Shown: in pieces, positions 34,509 to 42,166 of the stretch | Layout of the letters: the number at the start of each line of letters is the position of its first letter | How positions within the stretch are numbered: position 1 is the stretch's first letter | Notes under the pieces: model-generated | What the model was told of the DNA's origin: nothing | Seen by the model: only the letters and a program-made list of their open reading frames with translations | Databases searched by the model: none | Source: Methanobacteriota archaeon | GTDB lineage: Archaea > Halobacteriota > Methanomicrobia > Methanomicrobiales > Methanoculleaceae | Direction: 5' to 3' | NCBI GenBank assembly: GCA_030446015.1 | Contig: JASUSO010000013.1 | Span: forward strand, 1-42,166 | Length of the DNA: 42,166 nucleotides | Translations under genes and position numbers: made by a program

Positions 34509-34826
34509 TCACCGCCGAAAGCGTTCCCCGGTGTTCATGAAGACGATGGCCCCGACGATGATCGCGGCAAACAGGACCCACGATGCGCCGGCCACGGCGT
34601 CCGGTGCGCCGAAAGCGGCAGGCAGCAGCCCCCCGGCAAGGAGGACGAGGGATGCGGCGATCAGGAGGTTGCCCGCGAACCTGGTCAATGCCTTCTCATC
34701 GTATTTCGCCCGTTCCGCCGCGGATGCGGTGTTGTAGCCGGCGATGAGGCTGCTCGCGTTGAAGACCCGGATGACGATCCCGATGACGAGCGTGATCGTT
34801 CCGCCGAGGATGTTTGCGACCCACAC
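34509..34826 (-). CDS. DUF3784-type small membrane protein
   Basis: A 105-aa protein with three hydrophobic segments (ILGGTITLVIGIVIRV; LLIAASLVLLAGGLLPAAF; SWVLFAAIIVGAIVFM). A conserved middle, AGYNTASAAERAKYDEKALTRFAGNLL, is characteristic of DUF3784 proteins. Function unknown. The start is ATG at 34826. It stands alone between the toxin-antitoxin pair and a hairpin-repeat element. Confidence 0.75.
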   Translation of the reverse strand: MWVANILGGTITLVIGIVIRVFNASSLIAGYNTASAAERAKYDEKALTRFAGNLLIAASLVLLAGGLLPAAFGAPDAVAGASWVLFAAIIVGAIVFMNTGERFRR

Positions 34827-34964
34827 GAGGATCCTGTTTGAGCCCGGAATGCTTAGAGTGTTCCGGTATCCGCCGGCAGGGGGGCAGGTTTATCGGTTCC
34901 GCCGCGGCAGGGCGCGAAGGAGGATACATCTCGTACGACCTCCGTACAGACCTCGAGGACCCGC

Positions 34965-35170
34965 GAAGTTCGCGTTCTCTGAGGCGACCTATCGACTTCC
35001 CTTCGCGTTCTTCGCGCCTTCGCGTGAGGGGTTTCGGTGCGGACTCTATACCGTCTCACGCGAAGAGCGCGAAGCCGCGAAGAACGACGGGTCGAACGCG
35101 AAGGGCCGGAGCGTGAGCACCGTTAGGGTGCGAAGGGGCCAGAGTTTGAGCACTGTCAGGTGAGAAGGAG
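34965..35170. repeat. Dispersed hairpin-repeat element, copy B
   Basis: An 11-bp inverted repeat, CTTCGCGTGAG (35018-35028) and CTCACGCGAAG (35055-35065), is identical to that of copy A. It is followed by GAAGAACGAC and then hairpins GCACC/GGTGC (35117-35131, loop centred 35124) and a decayed CAC/GTG hairpin near 35156, each preceded by the linker GGAGCGTGA or AGAGTTTGA. Several GCGAAG units precede them. It fills most of the 447-nt gap 34827-35273; the remainder shows only an ordinary AT-richer end near the phosphoesterase gene. Confidence 0.68.
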
Positions 35171-35273
35171 AGTTACAGGTACGTTATGCCGCACTTCGAA
35201 GCCTTTCACCCTTCTCAATCTTCGGATGTCCCATCCATCGTACCCTGCGTGAGCCCAAACCGCTGTCCATGAT

Positions 35274-35990
35274 CTACGCAAACCGCCGGATCCCCGCGAG
35301 CGGCGGGAGGACGACCGCCTCGCCGTCGACCTCCACCACCGGCTGCAGGGCATCCACGTCCACGCGGCGGAGGATGGGCGAGAGGAAGTCCCGGTTCCTC
35401 GCAGAGTTCACCACGACGCCGGGGGAGAGCGGGTTGAACGCCGGCAAGACGATGAGGTCGTTACCCCGCGCTATGCTCTGGCCATAGAGGAAGCAGGGGA
35501 ACCGGGCGAGGTCGATCTCGATCGCCGGGTGGTCGTGGCCGATGATGAGCGTCCCGTGGTCGTCGACCGCCCGGTCGCCGTGGACCACCGTGTAGCCGCC
35601 GCGGTCGTAGCGCTCGACCGTCCCTCCCCGGACCGCGGGGAGCATGACGTCGTGCGATCCCCGGACGAGGACGACCTCGCACTCGGCCTTGAGCGCCGAA
35701 AGGATCGTCTCAAACGACTCCTTCACGTCCCGGCTCACCCGGTCGAAGGCGTGGAAGATATCCCCGTCGAGGACGAAGACCGCCGGGCGGAACCGGTCGA
35801 GGATCGCCTCGAACCGCTCAAGGAGCGTCTCCTCCTCGTGGAGCGGGAAGTGGAGCCCCTGCCGGTAGAGCGCCTCCGATAGCCCGATATGGACGTCGGA
35901 GACGACGCAGAGGGACTGCTCCCGGATGTAGAGCGCGCCCTTGTAGAAGCCGAACCGGGAGAGGAGGTCGGCCTCCGCGACCGCGTTCAT
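35274..35990 (-). CDS. Metallophosphoesterase (COG1407-like), linked to Lhr helicase
   Basis: A 238-aa calcineurin-type phosphoesterase from ATG 35990. Metal motifs: SDVHIG, GDIFH, GSHD (the usual GNHD is GSHD here), VVHGD and IGHDHP. This is the archaeal COG1407 type, often next to Lhr helicases and predicted to act on DNA ends. Its start overlaps the helicase stop by 4 nt, so the two are co-translated. The conserved pairing suggests one DNA repair unit; nuclease activity is an inference. Confidence 0.9.
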   Translation of the reverse strand: MNAVAEADLLSRFGFYKGALYIREQSLCVVSDVHIGLSEALYRQGLHFPLHEEETLLERFEAILDRFRPAVFVLDGDIFHAFDRVSRDVKESFETILSALKAECEVVLVRGSHDVMLPAVRGGTVERYDRGGYTVVHGDRAVDDHGTLIIGHDHPAIEIDLARFPCFLYGQSIARGNDLIVLPAFNPLSPGVVVNSARNRDFLSPILRRVDVDALQPVVEVDGEAVVLPPLAGIRRFA

Positions 35991-38605
35991 GCCGCCGCCC
36001 CGCCCTCGATGCTGCTCATCACCCGGCGCTGGAACTCGCGGAGCATCGAGAGTTTGTCCTGCGCGTAGACCGCGTCGGAGACGCCGAGCGTTGCGATCCC
36101 GAACGCGAGCGGGCTCGGGGACGCGGTGCGGGTCGTGACGACCTCGATCGTGCCCGCGCCGATCTCCTCGACGATCCGCCGGATGTTCTCCGCCTCGAAC
36201 CGGTCCTCGATCACCTCCCGGTAGGTCTCCCGCATCACGGCGAAGTTCGGGAGGCGTTTTGCAAACGAGATCAGCATGTCCGCGCTCACCTGCTGGCGCC
36301 GGGCGCTCCTCCGCCTGCCCATGTAGTTGCGCAGGATCATGTACGACCGGGCGGCGTTGATCCGAAAGACCCTCTTTAAGAGCTGGGTGTCCTCGACGGC
36401 CTGCTCGAGGATCTCGCTGCACGCGTCGGCCCGGATGCTCTGGAGGATCCGGGCGGGGTCGGCCTGCTTCTCGAGCGGGATCGAGACCAGAAACCCGGTA
36501 TCGCTGATCCCGACCGAGACGTTCGCCGTCACGTCCCGGGCAATCATGTAGGCGACGATCCGGGAGAACCCGTCGTTGAACCGCAGCCCGTAGTTGGTCA
36601 TGAAGTAGTAGAGCCGGCGGTGGTTCTCCCGGTCGACCTGCTCCTCGACGACGATCCTCTCCGTCGTCGGGACGGCCTCGTCACCCATATAGAGCACCTG
36701 CTGCTCGAAGATCGCGCAGATGCTCCGGGCGCTGTTCTCGTCGATGGGATAGTCGGCGAGGAGGGTCTCGACGATCTCTTCCGTTCCCGCCGTCTCCATC
36801 GCGCGGAGCATCCTCTCCTTGAACCGGAGGACGTGCAGGCCAAGGTCGAACGAGAGCGGGAGCTTCTCCGAGAACCAGCTCGGGATCGTCGGCCGGTCGG
36901 TCGTCGGGTCGACGTAGAGTTTCCCGCCCCGGCGGTAGGCGAACCGGTAGCGCCGCCCGCCGAGGACGAAGACGTCACCTTTGTTCATCCGCTCCAGGTA
37001 CTTCTCGTCCAGGTTGCCGGCAAAGACCCCGTCCCGGGTGAGGACGTCGCAGGAGAACTCGTCCGGGATCGTCCCGGAGTTGAGGTAGTAGATCATCCGG
37101 GCGTTCCGCCCCCGCTTCCGCACCGTCCCGGTCTCCTCGTCGTGCCAGACCTTCGCGTAGACCCGCCGCTCCTCAAGCCCCGCGTACTCCCCGGCGAGGT
37201 AGCGGACGACGCTCATGAGGTCTTCTTCTTCGAGGTTGCGGTAGCAGTGGGACCGGCGGACGATCTCGAGCATCCGATCGGTCCGCGCCTCCCCGTCGAG
37301 CGCCATCCCGAAGACGTGCTGCGCGAGGACGTCGAGGCAGTTCTCCGGGATGTGGATCCTGTCCACAAACCCGTTCTGGGCCTCCCGGAGCATCACCGCG
37401 CACTCCACGAGTTCGTCGCGGTCGAGGACGACGATCCGCCCCTTCACCACCTCGCCGAGGCGGTGGCCGGCCCGTCCGACCCGCTGGAGGAGCGCCGCGA
37501 CGGACTTCGGGGAGCCCACCTGGAGGACGAGGTCGACGTGCGGCATGTCGACCCCGAGTTCGAGCGACGTCGAGGTCGTCACCACCTTCACCCTCCCGGA
37601 CTTGAGCCGCTCCTCGACGGAGAGCCGCCCGTCCGTCCCCATCGAACCGTGGTGGCAGCCCGTGTTCTCCTCCGTGTACCACCCGGGGTAGCGGACGCGG
37701 AGGTTGTGGAGGATCCGTTCGGCGCCGTTTCTGGTGTTCGTGAAGACGAGGGTGTTGCTGTGCTCCTGGACGAGGCGGTGGATCGTCGCGTAGAGGTGCC
37801 GGGAGAGGTCTTCGGGGGTGGTGTCGATCAGGTCGGGGACCGGGCAGATGAGTTTGAGGTCGAACTCCCGGGCGAACCGGGTGTCGACGATTGCGACCTC
37901 CCGGCCGGCGCCGACCAGGAACCGGCCGACCTCGTCGAGCGGCTCGATCGTCGCCGAGCACCCGATCCGGGTGAAGCCGCCGCCCGCCTCCTTCACCATC
38001 TCCTCGAGCCGCTCAAGGCTCACCGAGAGATGGACGCCGCGCTTTGAGCCCGCAAGGGAGTGGATCTCGTCGACGACGACCCACCGGACCGTCCGGAGGC
38101 TCTCGCGGAACTTCGGGGAGTTTAAGAGGATTCCGAGGGTCTCGGGGGTGATGTTGAGGATGTGCGGGGGTTTTCGCGCCATCTTCGCCTTATCCGCCCG
38201 CGAGACGTCCCCGTGCCGGATGGCGTGGCGGAGCGGGGTGTGGGCGACCCCGCGCTCGCGGGCGATCTCCTGGATCCCTTCGAGCGGCTGGCTGAGGTTC
38301 TTGTGGATATCGTTTGCGAGCGACTTGAGCGGCGAGATATACAGGCAGTAGACGCTGTCGTCGAGCGTGCCCGCCCGCGCCCGGACGAAGAGGTCGTCGA
38401 TGATCGCAAGGAACGCCGAGAGGGTCTTCCCCGACCCGGTCGGCGAACAGATGAGGACGTTCTTTCGCTCGTGGATGAGCGGGACCGCCATCCGCTGCGG
38501 CGGGGTGAACCGCCCGTCCAGTCTTCGTATGCACCATTCCCGTACGTTCTCGTCGAGGAGTCCGAGGATCTCCTCGTCCGAATGCCTCTCCGGCCGCTTC
38601 TCCAT
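35987..38605 (-). CDS. lhr: Lhr-type ATP-dependent DNA helicase
   Basis: An 872-aa superfamily 2 helicase from ATG 38605. Walker A is SPTGSGKTLSAFLA (near residue 55); the DEIH box is VVVDEIHSLAGSKRG; TSTSLELGVDMPHVD and LQRVGRAGHRLGEVVKGRI are motifs V and VI. A winged-helix and Lhr C-terminal region follow. The frame reads open to 38836, but I used the ATG that begins MEKRPERH, since upstream residues look non-coding. Lhr proteins unwind DNA or RNA-DNA hybrids in repair. Coupled by 4 nt to the phosphoesterase. Confidence 0.94.
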   Translation of the reverse strand: MEKRPERHSDEEILGLLDENVREWCIRRLDGRFTPPQRMAVPLIHERKNVLICSPTGSGKTLSAFLAIIDDLFVRARAGTLDDSVYCLYISPLKSLANDIHKNLSQPLEGIQEIARERGVAHTPLRHAIRHGDVSRADKAKMARKPPHILNITPETLGILLNSPKFRESLRTVRWVVVDEIHSLAGSKRGVHLSVSLERLEEMVKEAGGGFTRIGCSATIEPLDEVGRFLVGAGREVAIVDTRFAREFDLKLICPVPDLIDTTPEDLSRHLYATIHRLVQEHSNTLVFTNTRNGAERILHNLRVRYPGWYTEENTGCHHGSMGTDGRLSVEERLKSGRVKVVTTSTSLELGVDMPHVDLVLQVGSPKSVAALLQRVGRAGHRLGEVVKGRIVVLDRDELVECAVMLREAQNGFVDRIHIPENCLDVLAQHVFGMALDGEARTDRMLEIVRRSHCYRNLEEEDLMSVVRYLAGEYAGLEERRVYAKVWHDEETGTVRKRGRNARMIYYLNSGTIPDEFSCDVLTRDGVFAGNLDEKYLERMNKGDVFVLGGRRYRFAYRRGGKLYVDPTTDRPTIPSWFSEKLPLSFDLGLHVLRFKERMLRAMETAGTEEIVETLLADYPIDENSARSICAIFEQQVLYMGDEAVPTTERIVVEEQVDRENHRRLYYFMTNYGLRFNDGFSRIVAYMIARDVTANVSVGISDTGFLVSIPLEKQADPARILQSIRADACSEILEQAVEDTQLLKRVFRINAARSYMILRNYMGRRRSARRQQVSADMLISFAKRLPNFAVMRETYREVIEDRFEAENIRRIVEEIGAGTIEVVTTRTASPSPLAFGIATLGVSDAVYAQDKLSMLREFQRRVMSSIEGGAAA

Positions 38606-39131
38606 CACTGGTACCTCATGTCGTCCCTTGCGTCCCGCCGTGCGCCCTCCCGCATATCGGTGCGGGGAACGGCAGGCCCGCGTAATCCCTGATCCGCTCG
38701 TTGTCCGGAAGAATTTACCCCCATCGGCACCACGTGGCGCCGATTCAGCGTATAATGCTGCAGAAATGCGTTCTCGCAGCCATGCTGCTCCTGTTGCGGC
38801 CGGAGCACTGTGCCGAATTTTGTAGTTATTTTGCAATCAACCAAAATAGCCTTTTGCATCCCTCAGGGCGATCTGCTGCGGGGGACAGGCGATATTATAC
38901 GGGATTATTGCACCCATATTGGATTTTTTGCCCCATTTCGGCGATACCGGATCCGCCGGGACGGCCGGGTGCACCTTGTATCTTGAGATGGCGTCGTGCT
39001 GCACTTTTCGGCAATATCCGCCCCCTTCCGCGCCGGCCCGGCAAACCCGGGAGCGGGGCCGGCCGCCCCTGTCCCGGGGTGTCTGGGATATTCTAATGTA
39101 TGATCTGGTGAAACCTAACAGCGGAACTACG
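38606..39131. other. Intergenic region between lhr and 6-phospho-3-hexuloisomerase genes
   Basis: A 526-nt gap between divergent genes. AT-rich patches occur at 38817-38860 and 38890-38935 (GATATTATACGG and TATTGGATTTTTTG), which are plausible promoters for one side or the other. Frames at 38701-39096 have no coding character. An in-frame ATG at 39096 would add 12 residues to the isomerase. I see no RNA gene or repeat. Confidence 0.4.
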
Positions 39132-39731
39132 ATGACAAATCACCCGGTTAAGAACATGATGCGGTTGATGGCGACCAAGATCAGGACGATCGCTGACGTG
39201 ATGTCCGACGACGAGATCGATGCGTTCCTCACCGAGATCCTGAACGCAAACCGCATCTACACCATGGGCGCCGGGCGCTCCGGGCTTGTAGCGAAATCGT
39301 TTGCCATGCGCCTGATGCACCTCGGGCTCTCCGCGTTCGTCGTCGGGGAGACGGTGACCCCGGCCATGAAGCCGGGAGACGCCATTGTCGTCTTCTCCGG
39401 CTCCGGCGCGACCAAGACGGTCGCGGACATCTCCGAGACCGCAAAGGAGATCGGCGGGCGGGTCTGCCTTATCACGTCGAAGAAGGACTCGAGGATCGGC
39501 CGGATCGCCGACTGCGTCGTCGTCATCGAGAGCCAGCGGGACAAGGTGCCCGACGAGTCTGTGGAGTTCGAGATCCGGCAGATGATGGGCGAGCACAAGT
39601 CGTTCGCCCCGCTCGGCACCATCTTTGAGACGACTGCGATGGTCTTTGCGGACGCGATCATATCCCGATTGATGGAGATCACCCAGTGCCGGCCCGAAGA
39701 CCTCCAGTGCCGCCACGCGAACATCGAGTGA
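39132..39731 (+). CDS. hxlB: 6-phospho-3-hexuloisomerase
   Basis: A 199-aa SIS-domain isomerase interconverting hexulose-6-phosphate and fructose-6-phosphate. In archaea without the oxidative pentose route, the reverse ribulose monophosphate pathway uses it to make pentoses. Motifs: TMGAGRSGLVAKSFAMRL, VVFSGSGATKTVADI and the C-terminal EHKSFAPLGTIFETTAMVF. I start at ATG 39132; 39096 is an alternative with 12 more residues. The aminotransferase begins 7 nt downstream and M42 peptidase 7 nt after that, so all three probably share a transcript. Confidence 0.92.
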   Translation: MTNHPVKNMMRLMATKIRTIADVMSDDEIDAFLTEILNANRIYTMGAGRSGLVAKSFAMRLMHLGLSAFVVGETVTPAMKPGDAIVVFSGSGATKTVADISETAKEIGGRVCLITSKKDSRIGRIADCVVVIESQRDKVPDESVEFEIRQMMGEHKSFAPLGTIFETTAMVFADAIISRLMEITQCRPEDLQCRHANIE

Positions 39732-39738
39732 GACGATC

Positions 39739-40845
39739 ATGACCGAACACAGGTATGCCGGCCGGGTCAGGGGGGTGGAGATGTCGGGGATCCGCAAGCT
39801 CTTCGACGCCGGAAGGCCGGACGCGATCAACCTCGGCATCGGGCAGCCGGACTTCGATACGCCCGACCACATCAAGATGGCCGCGATCGCCGCGATCCGC
39901 GAGGGCAAGACCGGCTACACCCCGAACGCCGGGATACCGGAACTCCGGGAGGCGATCTGCGAGAAACTCGCGCGCGAGAACGGTCTCTCCTGCCGGCCGG
40001 AGCAGGTCCTGGTCACGGCGGGGGGGAGCGAGGCGCTCCACCTCGCGATGGAGGCGCTCGTCGACCCCGGCGACCGCGTCCTCTTCACCGACCCGGGGTT
40101 CGTCTCCTACGCCGCCCTTGCGACCATCGCCGGCGGAAAGCCCGAGGGTGTGCCGCTCGATGCGACCCTGCACATCGACGTCGAGCGGGCGAAGGAGCAG
40201 ATGGACGGAGCACGGGTCTTCGTCCTGAACTCGCCTTCGAACCCGACCGGTGCGGTCGAGAGCGAGGAGTCGGTCCGCGCCCTCGTGGAGTACGCAAACG
40301 ACCGGGGGGTCACCGTCATCTCCGACGAGGTCTACGAGCACTTTGTCTACGAGAAGAAGCACGTCAGCGCCGCCCGGTTCGGCGAGGACGTCATCACCGT
40401 CAACGCCGCGAGCAAGACCTACGCCATGACCGGCTGGCGGGTCGGCTACCTTGCGGCACCCGAGGACTACATCCCGGAGTTCCTCAAGGTGCACCAGTAC
40501 GCCCAGGCGTGCGCGACCTCGATCTCGCAGTATGCAGCGCTCGCGGCGTACACCGGCGACCAGGAGCCGGTCGTGCGGATGCGGGATGAGTACCGTGCCC
40601 GGCGCGACCTCCTCTACGACGGGCTGACCGGTCTTGGGTTCGACTTCCCCCGGCCGGAGGGTGCGTTCTACATGTTCGTCCCGATGGGGCGAACCCTTAT
40701 CGAGAAGGCCATCGAAGCGGGCGTCATCATCGTGCCGGGCGCGGCGTTCGGCTCGAATGCACCCGACTACGCGCGCTTCAGCTACGCGACTTCCCGGGAG
40801 AACCTCTCCCGCGCGGTCGGGCGCCTCGGTGAACTGATGGGGTGA
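39739..40845 (+). CDS. PLP-dependent aminotransferase (class I/II)
   Basis: A 368-aa fold-type I transaminase. The pyridoxal lysine is K226 in NAASKTYAMTGWRVGYL; GQPDFDTP at the N-terminus and NSPSNPTGAVE near 165 bind the cofactor; a late arginine (ARFSYATSREN) fits the carboxylate site. It belongs to the aspartate/alanine aminotransferase group of archaea, and the exact substrate is unknown. It lies 7 nt after the isomerase and 7 nt before the M42 gene. Confidence 0.93.
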   Translation: MTEHRYAGRVRGVEMSGIRKLFDAGRPDAINLGIGQPDFDTPDHIKMAAIAAIREGKTGYTPNAGIPELREAICEKLARENGLSCRPEQVLVTAGGSEALHLAMEALVDPGDRVLFTDPGFVSYAALATIAGGKPEGVPLDATLHIDVERAKEQMDGARVFVLNSPSNPTGAVESEESVRALVEYANDRGVTVISDEVYEHFVYEKKHVSAARFGEDVITVNAASKTYAMTGWRVGYLAAPEDYIPEFLKVHQYAQACATSISQYAALAAYTGDQEPVVRMRDEYRARRDLLYDGLTGLGFDFPRPEGAFYMFVPMGRTLIEKAIEAGVIIVPGAAFGSNAPDYARFSYATSRENLSRAVGRLGELMG

Positions 40846-40852
40846 GAGAAGA

Positions 40853-41890
40853 ATGGTGAAAGAGTTACTCAAGAAGTTATCCGACGCCCACGGCGTCTCG
40901 AGCAGCGAAGGGAGCATCAGGGATATCGTCAGGGCGGAACTTGCCGGCGTGGTCGACGAGATCCGCGAGGACACGATGGGGAACCTGATCGCCGTCAAGC
41001 GTGGCGACGACTTCTCGATCATGCTCGCCGCCCACATGGACGAGATCGGCCTGATGGTGCAGTATATCGACGATAAGGGGTTCATCCGGGTCGTCCCCAT
41101 CGGCGGGTGGTACGGGCCGGTGCTCTACTGCCAGCGGGTGATCCTGCACGGGAAGAACGGCCCGGTCATGGGCGTCCTCGGCGCAAAGCCTCCGCACGTT
41201 ATGAAGGAGGAGGAGCGCAAGAAGGAGATCAAGATTGAGAATATGTTCGTCGACGTGGGCGCGACGAGCGCGGAGGAGGTGAAGGACCTCGGGATCGAGA
41301 TCGGCACGCCGATCACGATCGACCGCGAGTTCACGGAGCTTGCCGGCACCCGCGTCACGGGCAAAGCTCTCGACAACCGGGTCGGCGTCGCGATGCTCAT
41401 CAAAGCACTGCAGCAGGCGAAGTCGCCGCACACGATCTACGCCGTCTTCACCGTCCAGGAGGAGCTGGGGCTGAAGGGCGCGAGGGTGAGCGCCTACTCC
41501 CTGAACCCCAACTGCGCGATCGCGACCGACGTCACCATCCCCGGCGACCACCCCGGGATCGAGAAGAAGGACGCGAGCGTCGAGATGGGCAAGGGCCCGG
41601 TCCTGGTCCTCGTCAGCGCGAGCGGGCGCGGATTGATGGCCGATCCGAGGATGACCGCGTGGCTCCGCGAGACCGCGGAGAAGAACAACATCCCCTGCCA
41701 GCTCGAGGTCGGGACCGGGGGCAACACCGACGCGACGATCATCCACCTGGAGCGGGGCGGTATCCCGAGCATCCCGTTCTCGATCCCCGCACGCTACATC
41801 CACTCGCCGGTCGAGGTCGTCGACACCGCCGATATCGAGGCGGGGGTCCGGCTCCTCGTCGAGGCGCTGAAGAGCAGGCCGGCGCTCTAA
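40853..41890 (+). CDS. M42-family aminopeptidase
   Basis: A 345-aa metallopeptidase of the M42 (TET/glutamyl aminopeptidase) family. Metal ligands: H61 (AAHMDEIGL), the aspartate in KALDNRVGVAM, the EE of TVQEELGLKG (catalytic base) and ATDVTIPGD, with a final histidine near the C-terminus (ARYIHSPVEVV). GNTDATIIHLERGGIPS is the substrate-pocket region. These enzymes form dodecameric tetrahedra that trim peptides. It is last in a tight set of three genes and precedes a hairpin-repeat element. Confidence 0.95.
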   Translation: MVKELLKKLSDAHGVSSSEGSIRDIVRAELAGVVDEIREDTMGNLIAVKRGDDFSIMLAAHMDEIGLMVQYIDDKGFIRVVPIGGWYGPVLYCQRVILHGKNGPVMGVLGAKPPHVMKEEERKKEIKIENMFVDVGATSAEEVKDLGIEIGTPITIDREFTELAGTRVTGKALDNRVGVAMLIKALQQAKSPHTIYAVFTVQEELGLKGARVSAYSLNPNCAIATDVTIPGDHPGIEKKDASVEMGKGPVLVLVSASGRGLMADPRMTAWLRETAEKNNIPCQLEVGTGGNTDATIIHLERGGIPSIPFSIPARYIHSPVEVVDTADIEAGVRLLVEALKSRPAL

Positions 41891-42021
41891 ATTATCCTCT
41901 TTTTGGCCTTGTTGAAACCCTCTCCCGGAGGGTGAATAATCTCCAGATACTTCAGCCCTGTTGAGATGCTTTCCACAACCTCTGGATAACACTCGCTTTC
42001 CGATAGAGATGGGCGAGGTGG
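41891..42021. other. Intergenic stretch after the M42 gene
   Basis: The CDS ends at 41890 and is followed by TTATCCTCTTTTTGG, a weak T-run that might act as a terminator. No gene is recognisable up to the start of the hairpin element at 42022. Confidence 0.4.
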
Positions 42022-42136
42022 GTCTCACGCGAAGGACGACTTTCCCGAAGGGAAAGGAGTTCGAACACCGAAGGTGTGAAGTGCGACTGCCAGAATGGCA
42101 GGAGCATGAGCACCGTTTAGGTGCGAAGACGCGAAG
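42022..42136. repeat. Dispersed hairpin-repeat element, copy C (most regular)
   Basis: It starts with CTCACGCGAAG (42024-42034), the right arm of copies A and B, then GACGAC. Four hairpins follow: TTTCCC-GAA-GGGAAA (42041-42055), ACACC-GAA-GGTGT (42065-42077), CTGCCA-GAA-TGGCAG (42087-42101) and GCACC-GTTTA-GGTGC (42110-42124). Their centres (42048, 42071, 42094, 42117) are exactly 23 nt apart. Linkers GGAGTTCGA, GAAGTGCGA and GGAGCATGA separate them. The stems differ but each pairs perfectly, so pairing rather than sequence is preserved. The element may continue past the window edge (GCGAAGGGAGG follows). Confidence 0.78.
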
Positions 42137-42166
42137 GGAGGCAGTCAATACCCATCCAGATTTCGC

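Noticed and set aside
36620..38047. A 475-aa plus-strand frame across the Lhr helicase
   Set aside because: The helicase frame has Walker A, DEIH and motif VI; the antisense frame is a composition artefact.

Overview
The window looks like chromosomal DNA of a high-GC methanogenic archaeon of the order Methanomicrobiales, most like Methanoculleus. The evidence is methanogenesis marker protein 8, the archaeal homocysteine-forming gene set (COG1900, NIL-ferredoxin, UPF0280), archaeal TFE, archaeal-type AlaRS, aTrm56, an Lhr-type helicase and AT-rich archaeal TATA boxes upstream of genes with short or no leaders. I see no CRISPR array, integrase, insertion sequence or rRNA. One tRNA gene, tRNA-Leu(GAG), is present.

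Layout. 1-5 kb: a PAS sensory protein cut by the left edge, behind a ParA-type ATPase, then an M48 membrane protease, a small lipoprotein and adenine deaminase. 5-8.5 kb: TerC, a DUF1624 acyltransferase-like membrane protein, a 52-aa zinc-ribbon protein, methanogenesis marker 8 and an intergenic hairpin-repeat element. 8.5-11.6 kb: a CARF-like sensor, a PIN-nuclease-like protein and a HAD phosphatase in one overlapping operon, divergent from a helix-turn-helix protein with a palindrome at its promoter. 11.9-17.5 kb: a 1430-aa membrane-anchored HEAT-repeat protein and a convergent STAS-domain protein. 17.6-22.5 kb: cysteine-cluster protein, tRNA-Leu, ACT regulator, HD hydrolase with TFE, and an operon of winged helix, aTrm56 and ATP-grasp ligase. 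22.5-26.6 kb: the homocysteine operon and a PEGA surface protein broken by an in-frame TGA. 26.8-31.5 kb: Nif3-like, SWIM, alaS and a membrane winged-helix gene. 31.8-36 kb: UPF0316, PQQ-type sugar dehydrogenase, a PIN toxin with a 53-aa candidate antitoxin, DUF3784 and a second hairpin-repeat element. 36-42 kb: metallophosphoesterase with Lhr helicase, 6-phospho-3-hexuloisomerase, aminotransferase, M42 peptidase, and a third, very regular hairpin-repeat element at the right edge.

Most genes are housekeeping. The parts that do not reduce to known biology are: (i) the CARF/PIN/HAD operon, which resembles a second-messenger-controlled nuclease module without CRISPR genes nearby; (ii) a dispersed family of intergenic elements built from short hairpins whose stems differ in sequence but keep their pairing, spaced 23 nt centre to centre in the best copy; (iii) the PIN toxin with an unrecognised small partner; and (iv) the HEAT protein with a higher-order repeat. 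Also notable are the nonsense codon in the PEGA gene and an adenine deaminase whose conserved N-terminus extends upstream of every canonical start codon.
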